Assembly (NCBI RefSeq): GCF_021390535.1
Contig: NZ_JAJUXG010000031.1
Coordinates: 1-51,247, forward strand
DNA from: Dyadobacter sp. CY312
GTDB taxonomy: Bacteria > Bacteroidota > Bacteroidia > Cytophagales > Spirosomataceae
Direction: 5' to 3'
Length of the DNA stretch: 51,247 bases
Shown: positions 16,878 to 26,454 of the stretch, in pieces
How positions within the stretch are numbered: the first letter of the stretch is position 1
Layout: each line of letters starts with the position of its first letter
Made by a program: the position numbers and the translations under genes
The notes under the pieces: generated by a model
Told to the model about the DNA's origin: nothing
Database searches by the model: none
The model's input: the letters and a program-made list of their open reading frames with translations, nothing else

Positions 16878-18710
16878 TTGGATAACGTTCTTCTTTACAA
16901 CCCTTATTTGTTCGAATATTTAGGATTACTTATTTGCTTACTCCTACTGTTCGGAGCAACTTTTTTTAACGATAAACTATTGGCTATCAAACCATTTATA
17001 GGAATTGGTCTGATCATTACACCCATCGTTTATTTCTTTCTGATTCTGAACGCAAATCTTCTGAACATCCCTTTTACCGACGACTACAATCTTTTAGAGA
17101 CTATACACAACTTTCGAAAAGAAACGGATTTTGTAAAATCCATGGAAATCCTTTTCGAGCAGGTCAATCAGCACCGGTTTCCTTTTGAGCGTAGTATTAT
17201 GCTTATAATGGTATTCTTTACAGGCACGGTCAACATCAAATTGCAGATTCTGCTTGGTAATCTTTTTATGCTCGGAACGCTTTATCTGTTCTTCCTTTCG
17301 CTTAAAAAAGAAAGTATTTCCTGGTACTATTTCATTCCCGTGCCGTATATCCTGTTCAATCTTGTCTATTTTGAAAATGCTTTCTGGGGAATTGCTGCAA
17401 TTCAGAACACCCCGCTTATTTTCTTCGCGCTTCTATCCGCTTATGGATTGGGTAGAAACGACAGCAAAGGTTGGATCATCGGCCTGCTTGCCGCAATTTT
17501 TGTAACATTTGTCAGTGGTAACGGCATGCTCGCCTGGATTATAGGAGGTGTGATTCTTACTCTGCAAACACGATATAAGTTGCTCATTCAGTGGGTCATC
17601 ATAGCAACAGCAATCCTGTTGTTTTACTTTCTGTTTGACTATCAATTTATTACATCAGAAGCCGAAAAACCCTGGCGTCATCCCATATTCAACATGACGT
17701 TTCTATTGGGTTTCTGGGGTAACGCATTGTACCTTGACATCCCGCATCCTTCAATATCAGGGTTTTATACTGACATGATTCTCTGTGTCCTGGCAGGAAT
17801 CGTGATCGCGCTGGCTTTTCTGGCTTGGTTTGCCCGAACTTTCAGCAACACCCGCCTCCAATGGAATCACTGGCTTATAATGGGTGCCTTCATGTTTATA
17901 ATGGGCACGGGCTGCATGTTCGTAATTAGCCGCCCGATGAACACCTGGCTCATGCATGGCGGCAATATTTTTTCGAGAAGATACATGATCTTTGGTGTGG
18001 TGGCACTGGCAACCGCATACATGGCCATCATCATGCTGTTGAAGAGGTATGAACGTATTCAACTTGTGTCTGCTGTTTTAGGTATGGCTACCTTTCTGAG
18101 TTTGCATGTAACAAGCTATTACATGTCGCTGCCACAAATGAGAAGACAATACGAAGAGCTCGCTCTCGACGGTTACTTCTTCAAAAACTTCTCTACCTTT
18201 TTAACAACAGGTATAAAATTTGGTGACATTCCGTTTTGGAATCACCCTACCAGGATGAAAGAACTGGTACATACAGTTGAAGACAGCGGCCTAAGCAGGT
18301 TATTGGCATCCGATTCGTTTCCGGAACACAAAAAAGTCATTGAACAAACAGGAAACCAGTCTGAAGTATACAAGGGCGGAGCAGATATAAAAGTGGAAAT
18401 CCGCAGGAATGAGCAGGGAAACCCGCCAAAATCAATCCGGTTTACGGCAGGTGAAGAAAATGGGATTAAGCCATCCTATTTCGTACTGGTTTCTGAAAAT
18501 CATACGATTTTGCTACCCGCGTTACCTGTTCCTAATAACGTGGAAGATTTCATTAAGAAACGAACTTATTATAGCAAAACCTACCAATACACAGCGTTCA
18601 GAACCAAACTTCCGGCGGGAAGTTACGCGCTGTGGGTGATGTCGAAAAAGGATCCGTTTCAAGGGAAATGGGAATCCAAATTGACTGGAAAACGAATGCT
18701 TTTATACTGA
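16878..18710 (+). CDS. polytopic membrane protein with a C-terminal soluble domain
   Basis: A 610-aa protein with about 10-11 transmembrane segments in residues 10-420, then a soluble part (about 440-610). The layout recalls GT-C-type glycosyltransferases or O-antigen-polymerase-like proteins: short loops between helices and a larger loop early on with a TDDYN segment (about residue 71). No ATG begins the frame; the first plausible start is TTG 16878 (the next in-frame ATG would remove several helices). The gene ends 10 bp before xth. I could not assign a family; a transferase role is a guess from shape. Confidence 0.6.
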   Translation: MDNVLLYNPYLFEYLGLLICLLLLFGATFFNDKLLAIKPFIGIGLIITPIVYFFLILNANLLNIPFTDDYNLLETIHNFRKETDFVKSMEILFEQVNQHRFPFERSIMLIMVFFTGTVNIKLQILLGNLFMLGTLYLFFLSLKKESISWYYFIPVPYILFNLVYFENAFWGIAAIQNTPLIFFALLSAYGLGRNDSKGWIIGLLAAIFVTFVSGNGMLAWIIGGVILTLQTRYKLLIQWVIIATAILLFYFLFDYQFITSEAEKPWRHPIFNMTFLLGFWGNALYLDIPHPSISGFYTDMILCVLAGIVIALAFLAWFARTFSNTRLQWNHWLIMGAFMFIMGTGCMFVISRPMNTWLMHGGNIFSRRYMIFGVVALATAYMAIIMLLKRYERIQLVSAVLGMATFLSLHVTSYYMSLPQMRRQYEELALDGYFFKNFSTFLTTGIKFGDIPFWNHPTRMKELVHTVEDSGLSRLLASDSFPEHKKVIEQTGNQSEVYKGGADIKVEIRRNEQGNPPKSIRFTAGEENGIKPSYFVLVSENHTILLPALPVPNNVEDFIKKRTYYSKTYQYTAFRTKLPAGSYALWVMSKKDPFQGKWESKLTGKRMLLY

Positions 18711-18720
18711 TTCAATTTTT

Positions 18721-19485
18721 ATGCAGATACTTACATACAATCTCAACGGAATTCGCGCTGCCCTGAAAAACGGCCTGATCGAATGGTTAAGTGATAAAAG
18801 TTTTGATATACTTTGCTTTCAGGAGGTGAAGGCAACGCCCGATGTGGTAGATCTTTCCGGATTTGAAAAGCTTGGATATGAGCTGATCGGCTGGCATGCG
18901 GCAGAAAAAAAAGGTTACAGCGGCGTAGCCATTTTTTCTAAAATAAAACCAGATTTTGTTTCCATAGGTGCTAATCTGCCTGTTTACGACATTGAAGGCA
19001 GAATACTCCGTGCCGACTTTGGAGATATTACGCTATTAAATTGTTATTTTCCTTCGGGAACCAGCGGAGAGATTCGCCAGGGAGTAAAAATGAGTTTCCT
19101 TGCAGATTTTTACGAATGGGTGAATGAACTCAGAAAAGAGCGTCCCAATCTGATCATTTGTGGTGATTACAATATTGCGCATACCGAAAATGATATCCAT
19201 GATCCTGTAAGAAACAAAAAGTCCTCGGGATTTTTGCCAGAGGAAAGAGCATGGATGACCAAATGGTTTGATAATGGATACACCGACGCATTCCGTTTCA
19301 AAAATCCGGATCTAAAAGAATACTCGTGGTGGACTTATCGTTCGGGAGCAAGAGCAAATAACAAAGGCTGGCGTATTGACTACATTTCAGTTGCCAATAC
19401 CATTAAAGATCGTATTACAGGAAGCAGACAATACAACGATGCAGTGCATTCGGATCACTGTCCCGTTTGGCTGGAAATTGACTAA
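18721..19485 (+). CDS. xth: exodeoxyribonuclease III
   Basis: A 254-aa member of the exonuclease III/AP-endonuclease (EEP) superfamily that cuts DNA at abasic sites in base excision repair. Seen: YNLNGIR (N7, N9), FQEVKA with the metal ligand E35, GDYNIAHTENDIHDP for the central active site, YSWWTYRSGARANNKGWRIDYI and the terminal SDHCPVWLEID with the catalytic His. Length is normal. It follows the membrane-protein gene with a 10-bp gap and may be cotranscribed. Confidence 0.95.
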   Translation: MQILTYNLNGIRAALKNGLIEWLSDKSFDILCFQEVKATPDVVDLSGFEKLGYELIGWHAAEKKGYSGVAIFSKIKPDFVSIGANLPVYDIEGRILRADFGDITLLNCYFPSGTSGEIRQGVKMSFLADFYEWVNELRKERPNLIICGDYNIAHTENDIHDPVRNKKSSGFLPEERAWMTKWFDNGYTDAFRFKNPDLKEYSWWTYRSGARANNKGWRIDYISVANTIKDRITGSRQYNDAVHSDHCPVWLEID

Positions 19486-19525
19486 AACGGTTGGTGTTAT
19501 ATTTTCTGTATCCTGTTTTATTTTG

Positions 19526-19533
19526 TATTTTTG
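19526..19533 (+). promoter_or_regulatory. Bacteroidota -7 element before the Uma2 gene
   Basis: TATTTTTG matches TAnnTTTG and lies 28 bp before the Uma2 gene start. No TTG at the expected distance upstream, so support comes from the -7 box only. Confidence 0.4.
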
Positions 19534-19561
19534 ATCAGGTCTGTAAATAAACCAGGGAGTT

Positions 19562-20146
19562 ATGAATATTGAAATGCCAGTGACATTGAAAATGGGCGAA
19601 CTGATGAGCGGAGAAGAGTTTTTTCAGTTTTGCCAGATGAACGACACACTCGAGTTCGAAAGAGACTCAATAGGCAATATCATAGTTATGTCTCCAACAG
19701 GATCATTTACAGGAAATTTCAATTCACGAATATCGGGTCATTTGTTCATCTGGAATGAGAGTACAGGTTTAGGCGAAGTTTTCGATTCTTCCGCTGGTTT
19801 CACGCTGCCGAACGGCGCCGTTCGTTCTCCTGATGTTTCCTGGATCAAAGAAGAAAAATGGGCTTCACTTAGTCAGGCTGATAAAGAAAAATTTGCCCCG
19901 GTTTGCCCTGATCTTGTGATTGAAATCCGCTGCAAATCTGACGATATTAAATATCTGCAGGATAAAATGGGTGAATATATTGACAACGGTACGCAACTTG
20001 GCTGGCTGATCGATCGCTTTGATAACAAAGTCTATATTTACAGTTCCAGAAAAACCATGTTTGTCCACGACACACTGGACTTAAAATTGTCTGGCGAGGC
20101 TGTTCTTCCCGGCTTCGTACTCGATCTGGGTTCATTAATGAAATAA
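19562..20146 (+). CDS. Uma2-family (DUF820) putative endonuclease
   Basis: A 194-aa protein of the Uma2/DUF820 family, a PD-(D/E)xK-like nuclease fold abundant in cyanobacteria and Bacteroidota. Seen: the N-terminal segment with IVMSPTGSFTGNF, the RSPDVSWI motif with the core Asp, and PDLVIEIRCKSDD that completes the catalytic centre, followed by a YIDNGTQLGWLID helix. Its real target is unknown; it is often counted among accessory genes. It stands alone here between xth and the pseudouridine synthase. Confidence 0.85.
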   Translation: MNIEMPVTLKMGELMSGEEFFQFCQMNDTLEFERDSIGNIIVMSPTGSFTGNFNSRISGHLFIWNESTGLGEVFDSSAGFTLPNGAVRSPDVSWIKEEKWASLSQADKEKFAPVCPDLVIEIRCKSDDIKYLQDKMGEYIDNGTQLGWLIDRFDNKVYIYSSRKTMFVHDTLDLKLSGEAVLPGFVLDLGSLMK

Positions 20147-20183
20147 AAATCAGAGCCAATACGCGCTCCATTCCAGTTTAATT

Positions 20184-20777
20184 TTGTTCCGATACTTTCT
20201 TATTTACAAGCCTTTTGGCATGCTTTCGCAGTTTACCCGCGAAGGCGAGCATACCACTCTTGCTGATCTGGAATTCGATTTCCCAAAAGACGTTTATCCT
20301 GTTGGCCGGCTGGATGCCGACAGCGAGGGTTTGCTCCTGCTTACGAATGATAATTTTCTCAAAACCAAGTTGCTCGAACCTCGAAACAAGCATAAACGCA
20401 CCTATTACGTACAGGTTGAAGGCATGGCAACGCAGGAAGCTTGTCGGGAACTTAGCGCAGGTGTGACAATTTCTATCAACAGTAAGAGTTACCGTACCTT
20501 ACCGGCAGAAGTTTCTCTCATAGAAGAACCTGCTCTGCCAGACAGAAGTCCACCGATCCGGTTCAGAAAAAATATCCCTACTTCCTGGATGTCGGTGATA
20601 TTACATGAAGGAAAAAACCGGCAAGTCCGAAAAATGACGGCGGCTGTTAATTTTCCTACGCTGAGGCTTTCGCGCTGGGCAATCGGCAGTCTGTCCATAG
20701 CAGATTATCCTGGCAATATCGCTCCCGGATCCGTTTGGGAAATCAAAGGTTCCGAAATAAAACGCCTGCTCCAATAA
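20184..20777 (+). CDS. rRNA pseudouridine synthase (RluE/RsuA family)
   Basis: A 197-aa protein of the RsuA/RluB/RluE group. It lacks the N-terminal S4 domain and is near RluE in length; RluE makes pseudouridine 2457 in 23S rRNA. Seen: YKPFGMLSQF (8-17), the GRLDADSEG catalytic motif with D44, and HEGKNRQVRKM. The frame opens with TTG at 20184 and has no ATG before the conserved YKP motif, so I take TTG as the start. Confidence 0.88.
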   Translation: MFRYFLIYKPFGMLSQFTREGEHTTLADLEFDFPKDVYPVGRLDADSEGLLLLTNDNFLKTKLLEPRNKHKRTYYVQVEGMATQEACRELSAGVTISINSKSYRTLPAEVSLIEEPALPDRSPPIRFRKNIPTSWMSVILHEGKNRQVRKMTAAVNFPTLRLSRWAIGSLSIADYPGNIAPGSVWEIKGSEIKRLLQ

Positions 20778-20815
20778 CTGAAATTAGATAGATTTTCAAT
20801 AAGCTCCCGAACATC

Positions 20816-20845
20816 TTGACAAACCGTTAAGAAGCGTTATTTTTG
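20816..20845 (+). promoter_or_regulatory. Bacteroidota sigma-A promoter of mutS
   Basis: TTG at 20816-20818 (within CTTGACA), exactly 19 nt, then TATTTTTG at 20838-20845: a full match to TTG-N19-TAnnTTTG. The start codon lies about 90 bp downstream. Confidence 0.75.
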
Positions 20846-20936
20846 CAGATACCCGGTATTTTTAAATACTGACAATGTCCACCTATTGCTGCATTCAGCC
20901 TGGCTGTTATCCGGCATACCTTTAACTTAAAAATAC

Positions 20937-23582
20937 TTGGCAAAGGAACGTAAGGAAACCCCGCTTAACAAACAATATAACCAGATCAAAGCCAAATATC
21001 CAGGTGCATTACTGCTATTCAGGGTTGGCGATTTTTACGAAACCTTTGGCGAAGATGCCATCCGTGCATCAAAAATTCTTGGCATTGTACTCACACGAAG
21101 AAATAATGGAGGTTCGCACGAAGAACTGGCCGGATTTCCTCATCATTCCCTGGATAACTACCTGCCCAAACTGGTGAGAGCCGGCGAACGTGTTGCCATT
21201 TGTGACCAACTTGAAGACCCGGCAGCAGCAAAAGGTATTGTAAAACGCGGTGTAACCGAACTTGTAACTCCCGGTGTTTCATTAAACGACAACGTGCTGG
21301 ATGTCAGAAAAAACAACTATCTGGCCGCGGTTCACATAGGTTCGGATGATCTTTATGGCGTTGCTTTTCTGGACATATCAACGGGTGAATTTATGACATC
21401 ACAGGGCAATGCTGCCTATGTTGATAAAATGTTGCAGGGATTTGGACCGGCGGAAGTATTATACTGTAAAAAAACCAAACAGGAATTCAACCAGCTCTTT
21501 GGAGGAAAATATCATACGTTTCAGCTGGAAGACTGGTGTTTTGGGTATGAATACGGCTATGATCAGTTGATTTCCCATTTCCAGACTACTACGCTGAAAG
21601 GCTTTGGTATAGAAAATCTCCCGATGGGGATCATTGCTGCGGGTGTGATCTTACATTATCTGCGGGAAACTGAGCATAAGGAAGTAAGCCATATCAGCCG
21701 CGTTACCCGTTTGGAAGAAGAAAAATACGTTTGGCTGGATCGATTCACTGTTCGTAACCTTGAACTGGTGTATCCCCAACAGGAAGGCGGTGTTCCGCTT
21801 ATTCAAATTCTGGATCAAACGGTAACGCCCATGGGGGCGCGATTGCTCAGAAAGTGGGTGGTTTTGCCGTTAAAGGACAAACTTCCGATAGAAGAACGGC
21901 TCAATACCGTTGAACACTTTTTGAAGCGGGAAGACTTTCATGATTCTGTCACTCAGTATCTCAAACAAATTGGAGACCTTGAAAGATTGATTTCCAAAGT
22001 TGCGGTGCGCCGTATTAATCCTCGCGAACTGGTTCAACTGAAAAAATCGCTGAAACAAATCGGGCCGATCAAGGATCTTTTGGCCGGACTCGTTGAGCAA
22101 GATAAAAAAGCCAAATCAAAAGAATCCGGACTGGCTTACGCCATTCTGAATAAATATTCCGATCAGCTCAATCCATGTAATTTCCTTATCGACCAGATCG
22201 AGACGAAATTGCGGGACGACGCGCCTGTACTTTCCAACCAGGGGCGCATGATCAAAAGCGGTGTGGATCCTGAACTGGATGAACTGCATGCCATTTCTTA
22301 CGAAGGCAAAGATTATTTGCTAAAACTTCAAAATCGTGAAATTGAACGAACCGGTATAGGCTCGCTCAAAATCGCCTACAATAAAGTATTCGGGTATTAT
22401 CTGGAAGTGACTCATGCACATCAGAACAAGGTACCAGCCGACTGGATCCGTAAACAGACGCTCGTAAATGCTGAACGCTACATCACGCCCGAACTCAAAG
22501 AATATGAAGAAAAAATTCTGAATGCCGAGGATAAAATCTCTACCATTGAATTTAGGATTTTCAACGAAATAGTGCTTACAGCTGCTGAATATGTAGGTAC
22601 AATCCAGCAGAACGCTATCGTGATTTCTACGCTGGATGCATTGGGTTCGTTCGCGGCTATTGCCAGAAAGAATAATTACGTCAAACCTGTCATTACAGAA
22701 GGTAAGGAACTGGACATTAAGGATGGGAGGCATGCCGTGATAGAACAACAACTTCCTCTGGGTGAAGCTTATGTGCCGAATGATCTTTATCTGGACGACA
22801 CAACACAGCAAATCATCATTATTACGGGACCCAACATGGCGGGTAAGTCGGCCTTGCTGCGCCAAACTGCACTGATCGTACTCATGGCACAAATGGGGAG
22901 TTATGTTCCTGCAAAAGCTGCAAGTATAGGGCTTGTTGATAAAATATTCACCCGGGTTGGAGCAAGCGACAATTTGAGCAGAGGAGAGAGTACCTTTATG
23001 GTGGAAATGACTGAAACGGCCAGCATTCTCAATAATCTAAGTGACAGAAGTCTGGTGTTGATGGATGAAATCGGGCGCGGTACAAGCACCTACGATGGCG
23101 TTTCCATTGCCTGGGCAATTACGGAATACCTGCACAACCAACCGAGTTACAAGCCAAAAACATTATTTGCAACTCATTATCACGAATTAAATCAGCTTGC
23201 AGATGACTTTCCCCGCATCAAAAACTTTAATGTTGCAGTAAAGGAAGTTGACAACAAGGTGATATTTCTTCGCAAACTGAAACCAGGCGGAAGCGCTCAT
23301 AGTTTTGGTATTCATGTTGCTCAAATTGCCGGTATGCCCCAGCCCATCGTTTTAAGGGCCAGTGAAATTATGCAGCATCTTGAAAAGGACCATGTAACCG
23401 AAGCACATAAAAAGCGGGTGAAAGAAATTCCAAAGAATAATTTTCAGCTTAGTATTTTTGAACCGGCAGACCCAAGACTTGAAGAGTTGAAAGAAAAGCT
23501 AACGCTCGTGGATGTGAATACGCTTTCACCGATTGAAGCACTTTTGAAATTGAATGAATTTCAGAAAATGATTAAGAAATAA
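20937..23582 (+). CDS. mutS: DNA mismatch repair protein MutS
   Basis: An 881-aa MutS1-type protein that recognises mismatches and loops and recruits MutL. Seen: the mismatch-reading FYE motif F33-Y34-E35 within RVGDFYETF, the connector and lever/clamp domains, the Walker A loop GPNMAGKS (631-638), the SRGESTFMVEM segment and Walker B LVLMDEIGRGTSTYDG, with ATHYHEL beyond it. Length is normal. The frame begins with TTG at 20937; no ATG lies ahead of the conserved N-terminus. It has its own good promoter. Confidence 0.97.
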   Translation: MAKERKETPLNKQYNQIKAKYPGALLLFRVGDFYETFGEDAIRASKILGIVLTRRNNGGSHEELAGFPHHSLDNYLPKLVRAGERVAICDQLEDPAAAKGIVKRGVTELVTPGVSLNDNVLDVRKNNYLAAVHIGSDDLYGVAFLDISTGEFMTSQGNAAYVDKMLQGFGPAEVLYCKKTKQEFNQLFGGKYHTFQLEDWCFGYEYGYDQLISHFQTTTLKGFGIENLPMGIIAAGVILHYLRETEHKEVSHISRVTRLEEEKYVWLDRFTVRNLELVYPQQEGGVPLIQILDQTVTPMGARLLRKWVVLPLKDKLPIEERLNTVEHFLKREDFHDSVTQYLKQIGDLERLISKVAVRRINPRELVQLKKSLKQIGPIKDLLAGLVEQDKKAKSKESGLAYAILNKYSDQLNPCNFLIDQIETKLRDDAPVLSNQGRMIKSGVDPELDELHAISYEGKDYLLKLQNREIERTGIGSLKIAYNKVFGYYLEVTHAHQNKVPADWIRKQTLVNAERYITPELKEYEEKILNAEDKISTIEFRIFNEIVLTAAEYVGTIQQNAIVISTLDALGSFAAIARKNNYVKPVITEGKELDIKDGRHAVIEQQLPLGEAYVPNDLYLDDTTQQIIIITGPNMAGKSALLRQTALIVLMAQMGSYVPAKAASIGLVDKIFTRVGASDNLSRGESTFMVEMTETASILNNLSDRSLVLMDEIGRGTSTYDGVSIAWAITEYLHNQPSYKPKTLFATHYHELNQLADDFPRIKNFNVAVKEVDNKVIFLRKLKPGGSAHSFGIHVAQIAGMPQPIVLRASEIMQHLEKDHVTEAHKKRVKEIPKNNFQLSIFEPADPRLEELKEKLTLVDVNTLSPIEALLKLNEFQKMIKK

Positions 23583-23667
23583 AAGAAAGATCACAGCAAA
23601 TTGTAACCAAAGGTTATCTATTAAAAATACCGATTAATTTTAGACTTTTATTAACCTAATCCCGCTA

Positions 23668-24858
23668 ATGAAGAATACAACGCGTTTTCAATTGATGGCT
23701 ATGATGTTCCTCCTGTATTTTATATGGGGGTCGTGGTATGGCCAAATGAGTAAATACATGTTCACCGCACTTGGTGCAACCGGCGCACAAGTCGGGAATG
23801 CTTATGCGGCATTCTCAATCGCTATGATCATTGCACCGTTTTTTGTGGGAATGATTGCAGATCGATATTTCGCAGCCCAGAAAGTGCTCGGTGTATTCAG
23901 CCTTGTTGGAGCTGCTTTGCTTTATGTGATAACAGGCGTAACCGATCCGGATACGTTTTTCTGGGTGATACTGGCCTATTGTATCACGTTTGCTCCTACC
24001 ATGGCACTCACTACATCTATAGCGATGCAGCATGTAAGAGATTCCGAAAAGGATTTTCCACCTATTCGTGTAATGGGAACCGTAGCGTGGATCGTTGTGT
24101 CAAATATCGTAGGATATTATGGTTTTGGAGACAGTGTAATGATTTTCAGACTATCCATGTTTGCGGCGGCAATTCTGGGCGTTTATTCTTTCTTTTTACC
24201 CAACACCCCGCCAAAGCCAAGCACTAGTACATCATTTTCTGACATTTTAGGTCTCGATGCGTTTAAGTTATTTAAAGACCGGTCATTTGCTGTTTTCTTT
24301 TTCTCATCGCTGTTAATCTGCATTCCGTTGTCCTTTTATTATGCAATGGCGAATCCGTCACTCACGGATACAGGTATGACAAACGTTGAAAATAAGATGT
24401 CGCTTGGCCAGGCTTCTGAATTTGTATTCATGCTGCTTATTCCTTTTGCGTTCAGAAAATTCGGTGTTAAATGGATACTTATTGTAGGATTGGTAGCCTG
24501 GATCATACGTTTTATGGCTTTCGGTTATGGTAGCATTGAAAACGAATGGCTGCTGTATATCGCCATTATTCTGCATGGTGTTTGTTATGATTTCTTCTTT
24601 GTTACAGGACAGATTTATACCGATAGCAAAGCAGGCGAAAAATACCGCTCATCTGCTCAGGGTTTGATCACATTGGCTACGCTTGGTATCGGAATGGGAA
24701 TCGGATCCTGGATTGCAGGTATGGTTGCCGATATGTATACGGTCAACGGCGTGAAAGACTGGACTTCGATCTGGATGATTCCTGCGGCGATTGCAGCAGT
24801 GGTACTGGTGTTATTGGTTTTGTTCTTTAAAGACAACAAGGTCAAGGCTACTTCTTAA
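23668..24858 (+). CDS. MFS nucleoside:proton symporter-like transporter
   Basis: A 396-aa membrane protein with 11-12 hydrophobic segments, with the YFIWGSWYGQM and FAPTMALTTSIAMQH stretches found in the nucleoside permease group (NupG/XapB-like) of the major facilitator superfamily. Probably takes up nucleosides with protons across the inner membrane; the actual substrate cannot be told. Closed by a long hairpin (24878-24918). No neighbours related to nucleoside use. Confidence 0.8.
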   Translation: MKNTTRFQLMAMMFLLYFIWGSWYGQMSKYMFTALGATGAQVGNAYAAFSIAMIIAPFFVGMIADRYFAAQKVLGVFSLVGAALLYVITGVTDPDTFFWVILAYCITFAPTMALTTSIAMQHVRDSEKDFPPIRVMGTVAWIVVSNIVGYYGFGDSVMIFRLSMFAAAILGVYSFFLPNTPPKPSTSTSFSDILGLDAFKLFKDRSFAVFFFSSLLICIPLSFYYAMANPSLTDTGMTNVENKMSLGQASEFVFMLLIPFAFRKFGVKWILIVGLVAWIIRFMAFGYGSIENEWLLYIAIILHGVCYDFFFVTGQIYTDSKAGEKYRSSAQGLITLATLGIGMGIGSWIAGMVADMYTVNGVKDWTSIWMIPAAIAAVVLVLLVLFFKDNKVKATS

Positions 24859-24877
24859 CAAAGCAGGTGGATATAAA

Positions 24878-24918
24878 ATAGAAATGGTCATGAAGCCGGG
24901 CTTCATGACCATTTCTAT
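24878..24918. terminator. 20-bp perfect inverted repeat, probable bidirectional terminator
   Basis: ATAGAAATGGTCATGAAGCC (24878-24897) is repeated as its exact reverse complement at 24899-24918 with one base between. It lies between the convergent MFS and RRM genes, so it can end both transcripts. There is no clear T-run outside the stem beyond the TTTCTATT arm, which makes it unusual for a plain terminator. Confidence 0.6.
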
Positions 24919-24932
24919 TAAAAGTATATTTT

Positions 24933-25409
24933 TTACCAATCGTCTCTGTCTCTGCTATCACCTCTTCTGGAACCGCCGCCTTTTTTATATTCACCTCTTC
25001 CACCTGAGCGGTCGCGGTCATAATCTGACTTTGGTTTTCCACCGTAGCCACCGCTTCCACCTCCATAACCACCACCACTGTAACCGCCACCGGCTGGTTT
25101 GTCTTTACCAAAACTTCTCGGCGCATCGCTGCGAGGTCTGCCACTGTCAGCGGTTCTTGGAGCCGCATCTTTTTTCTGCGATTCATTCACAACCAGTGGT
25201 CTGCCATACATTTCCTGTCCATTCAATTCACTTATAGCCAGCCTTGCCTGCTCTTCGTCAGGCATTTCTACAAATCCGAATCCTTTGCTTTGACGCGTGA
25301 TTTTGTCAATAATTATTTTTGCGGAGCTCACTTCACCAAATTTTTCGAAAGCTTCACGCAACTCGCTTTCCTTTAACTTAAAAGAAAGACTCCCAACAAA
25401 AATGTCCAT
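24933..25409 (-). CDS. RNA-binding protein (RRM) with glycine-rich tail
   Basis: A 158-aa protein with one RNA recognition motif in residues 1-80: RNP2 as IFVGSL (3-8) and RNP1 as KGFGFVEM (about 42-49). The rest (about 85-158) is disordered and rich in Gly, Arg, Tyr, Ser and Asp, with YSGGGYGG-type repeats, like the cold-shock-associated RRM proteins of Cyanobacteria and Bacteroidota. It likely binds RNA or acts as an RNA chaperone; such tails can drive condensation. Target unknown. It converges on the MFS gene. Confidence 0.9.
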   Translation of the reverse strand: MDIFVGSLSFKLKESELREAFEKFGEVSSAKIIIDKITRQSKGFGFVEMPDEEQARLAISELNGQEMYGRPLVVNESQKKDAAPRTADSGRPRSDAPRSFGKDKPAGGGYSGGGYGGGSGGYGGKPKSDYDRDRSGGRGEYKKGGGSRRGDSRDRDDW

Positions 25410-25451
25410 GGAAATGCCTGTTTTTTTAGATTGATTAAGTTATAAATATAT

Positions 25452-26282
25452 TTATTTTAACTGATAAGCAGCAACACTGTTTTTCATAAATGTGGGCACA
25501 TACACAATTTTCTTGATCGGATCATAACCAATATCCGCAGAGTTAATTTTGTCAGCACTGGTGTCCAGCAATTTCTCTGCTCCTTTATCAGTCACATAGT
25601 ATACCACACCAGCCCAGCAGGACATAATGTATTCTCCCGGCCTGACCTGTTCAATCCCGTCTGTACTTTTATCCATTCCTTCGGCAATGACCGTGATTTT
25701 TTTATCACTGCTCAATCTTTTCAGTGCACCACTGTCTGCGATCAGCAGATCAGACCCGACGGCAAGCAGACCGTTCGGTCTGGTAAGATCTTCAAAATAC
25801 GTAGAGATTTTACCGTCTTTAATCAGGTGAACTTTCTTCATATCCGAATCAGAAACATAAATGTTCCCTTTCGCGTCGATTGTAAGATCATTCAAAAATT
25901 TGGCACCTTCAACCTCATGTTTTTTGATGATCTTACCACTTTTGATGTCAATTTCAACAACCGCTGTCACATCGGCAACATATAGCTTATTGCCAATTTT
26001 CCCCATCCCTTTTGGAGCGTCCAGCCCTGTAATCCAGTCTTGAGCAATAATTTTCCCATCCAGACCTACCTTCGCGATACCACCTTTTCCATCCTTCTCT
26101 CCCGATTTCCCATCGATTTGAGCCACGTATAACAGTTTATCTGTCGCGCTGTATAGCACCGATTCAGGAATTGGAAGTGATGCTTCTGTTTCCCACAGCT
26201 TTACCAATGAATGCTGCGCCTGCGCGTACATGGTGGTGAATGTGGTCAAAGCTGCGCCGAGTAATAAATGCCTGCATTTCAT
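25452..26282 (-). CDS. secreted SMP-30/NHL-type beta-propeller protein
   Basis: A 276-aa protein with a signal peptide (1-22, ending AQAQ) followed by repeated strands such as GLDGKIIAQDWITGLDAPKG, TIDAKGNIYVSDSD and LTRPNGLLAVGSDLL, the signature of a six-bladed SMP-30/gluconolactonase-like or NHL propeller. The family hydrolyses lactones or just binds ligands; catalytic status cannot be told. It follows the RRM gene on the same strand and lies 172 bp downstream of the large HEAT-DUF1080 gene. Confidence 0.75.
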   Translation of the reverse strand: MKCRHLLLGAALTTFTTMYAQAQHSLVKLWETEASLPIPESVLYSATDKLLYVAQIDGKSGEKDGKGGIAKVGLDGKIIAQDWITGLDAPKGMGKIGNKLYVADVTAVVEIDIKSGKIIKKHEVEGAKFLNDLTIDAKGNIYVSDSDMKKVHLIKDGKISTYFEDLTRPNGLLAVGSDLLIADSGALKRLSSDKKITVIAEGMDKSTDGIEQVRPGEYIMSCWAGVVYYVTDKGAEKLLDTSADKINSADIGYDPIKKIVYVPTFMKNSVAAYQLK

Positions 26283-26398
26283 GTTGTATCCTATTTTTTC
26301 ATTTAAATTAATGAAAGCTACTTCAAGAGAATTTTATACTATCTATTACAGAAAAAAATATGCCCACGATTATTATAGAAGGCCAATATTCAAAACAA

Positions 26399-26435
26399 AA
26401 AGACCCGAACAGTTTTTTAGATCTGCCGGGTCTTT
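26399..26435 (-). terminator. terminator of the HEAT-DUF1080 gene
   Basis: Stem AAAGACCCG (26399-26407) / CGGGTCTTT (26427-26435). On the minus strand the right-hand arm is first and a TTTTTGTTTT run follows, so it ends transcription of the gene at 26455-29904. Confidence 0.85.
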
Positions 26436-26454
26436 CGAATACAATTTATTGATT

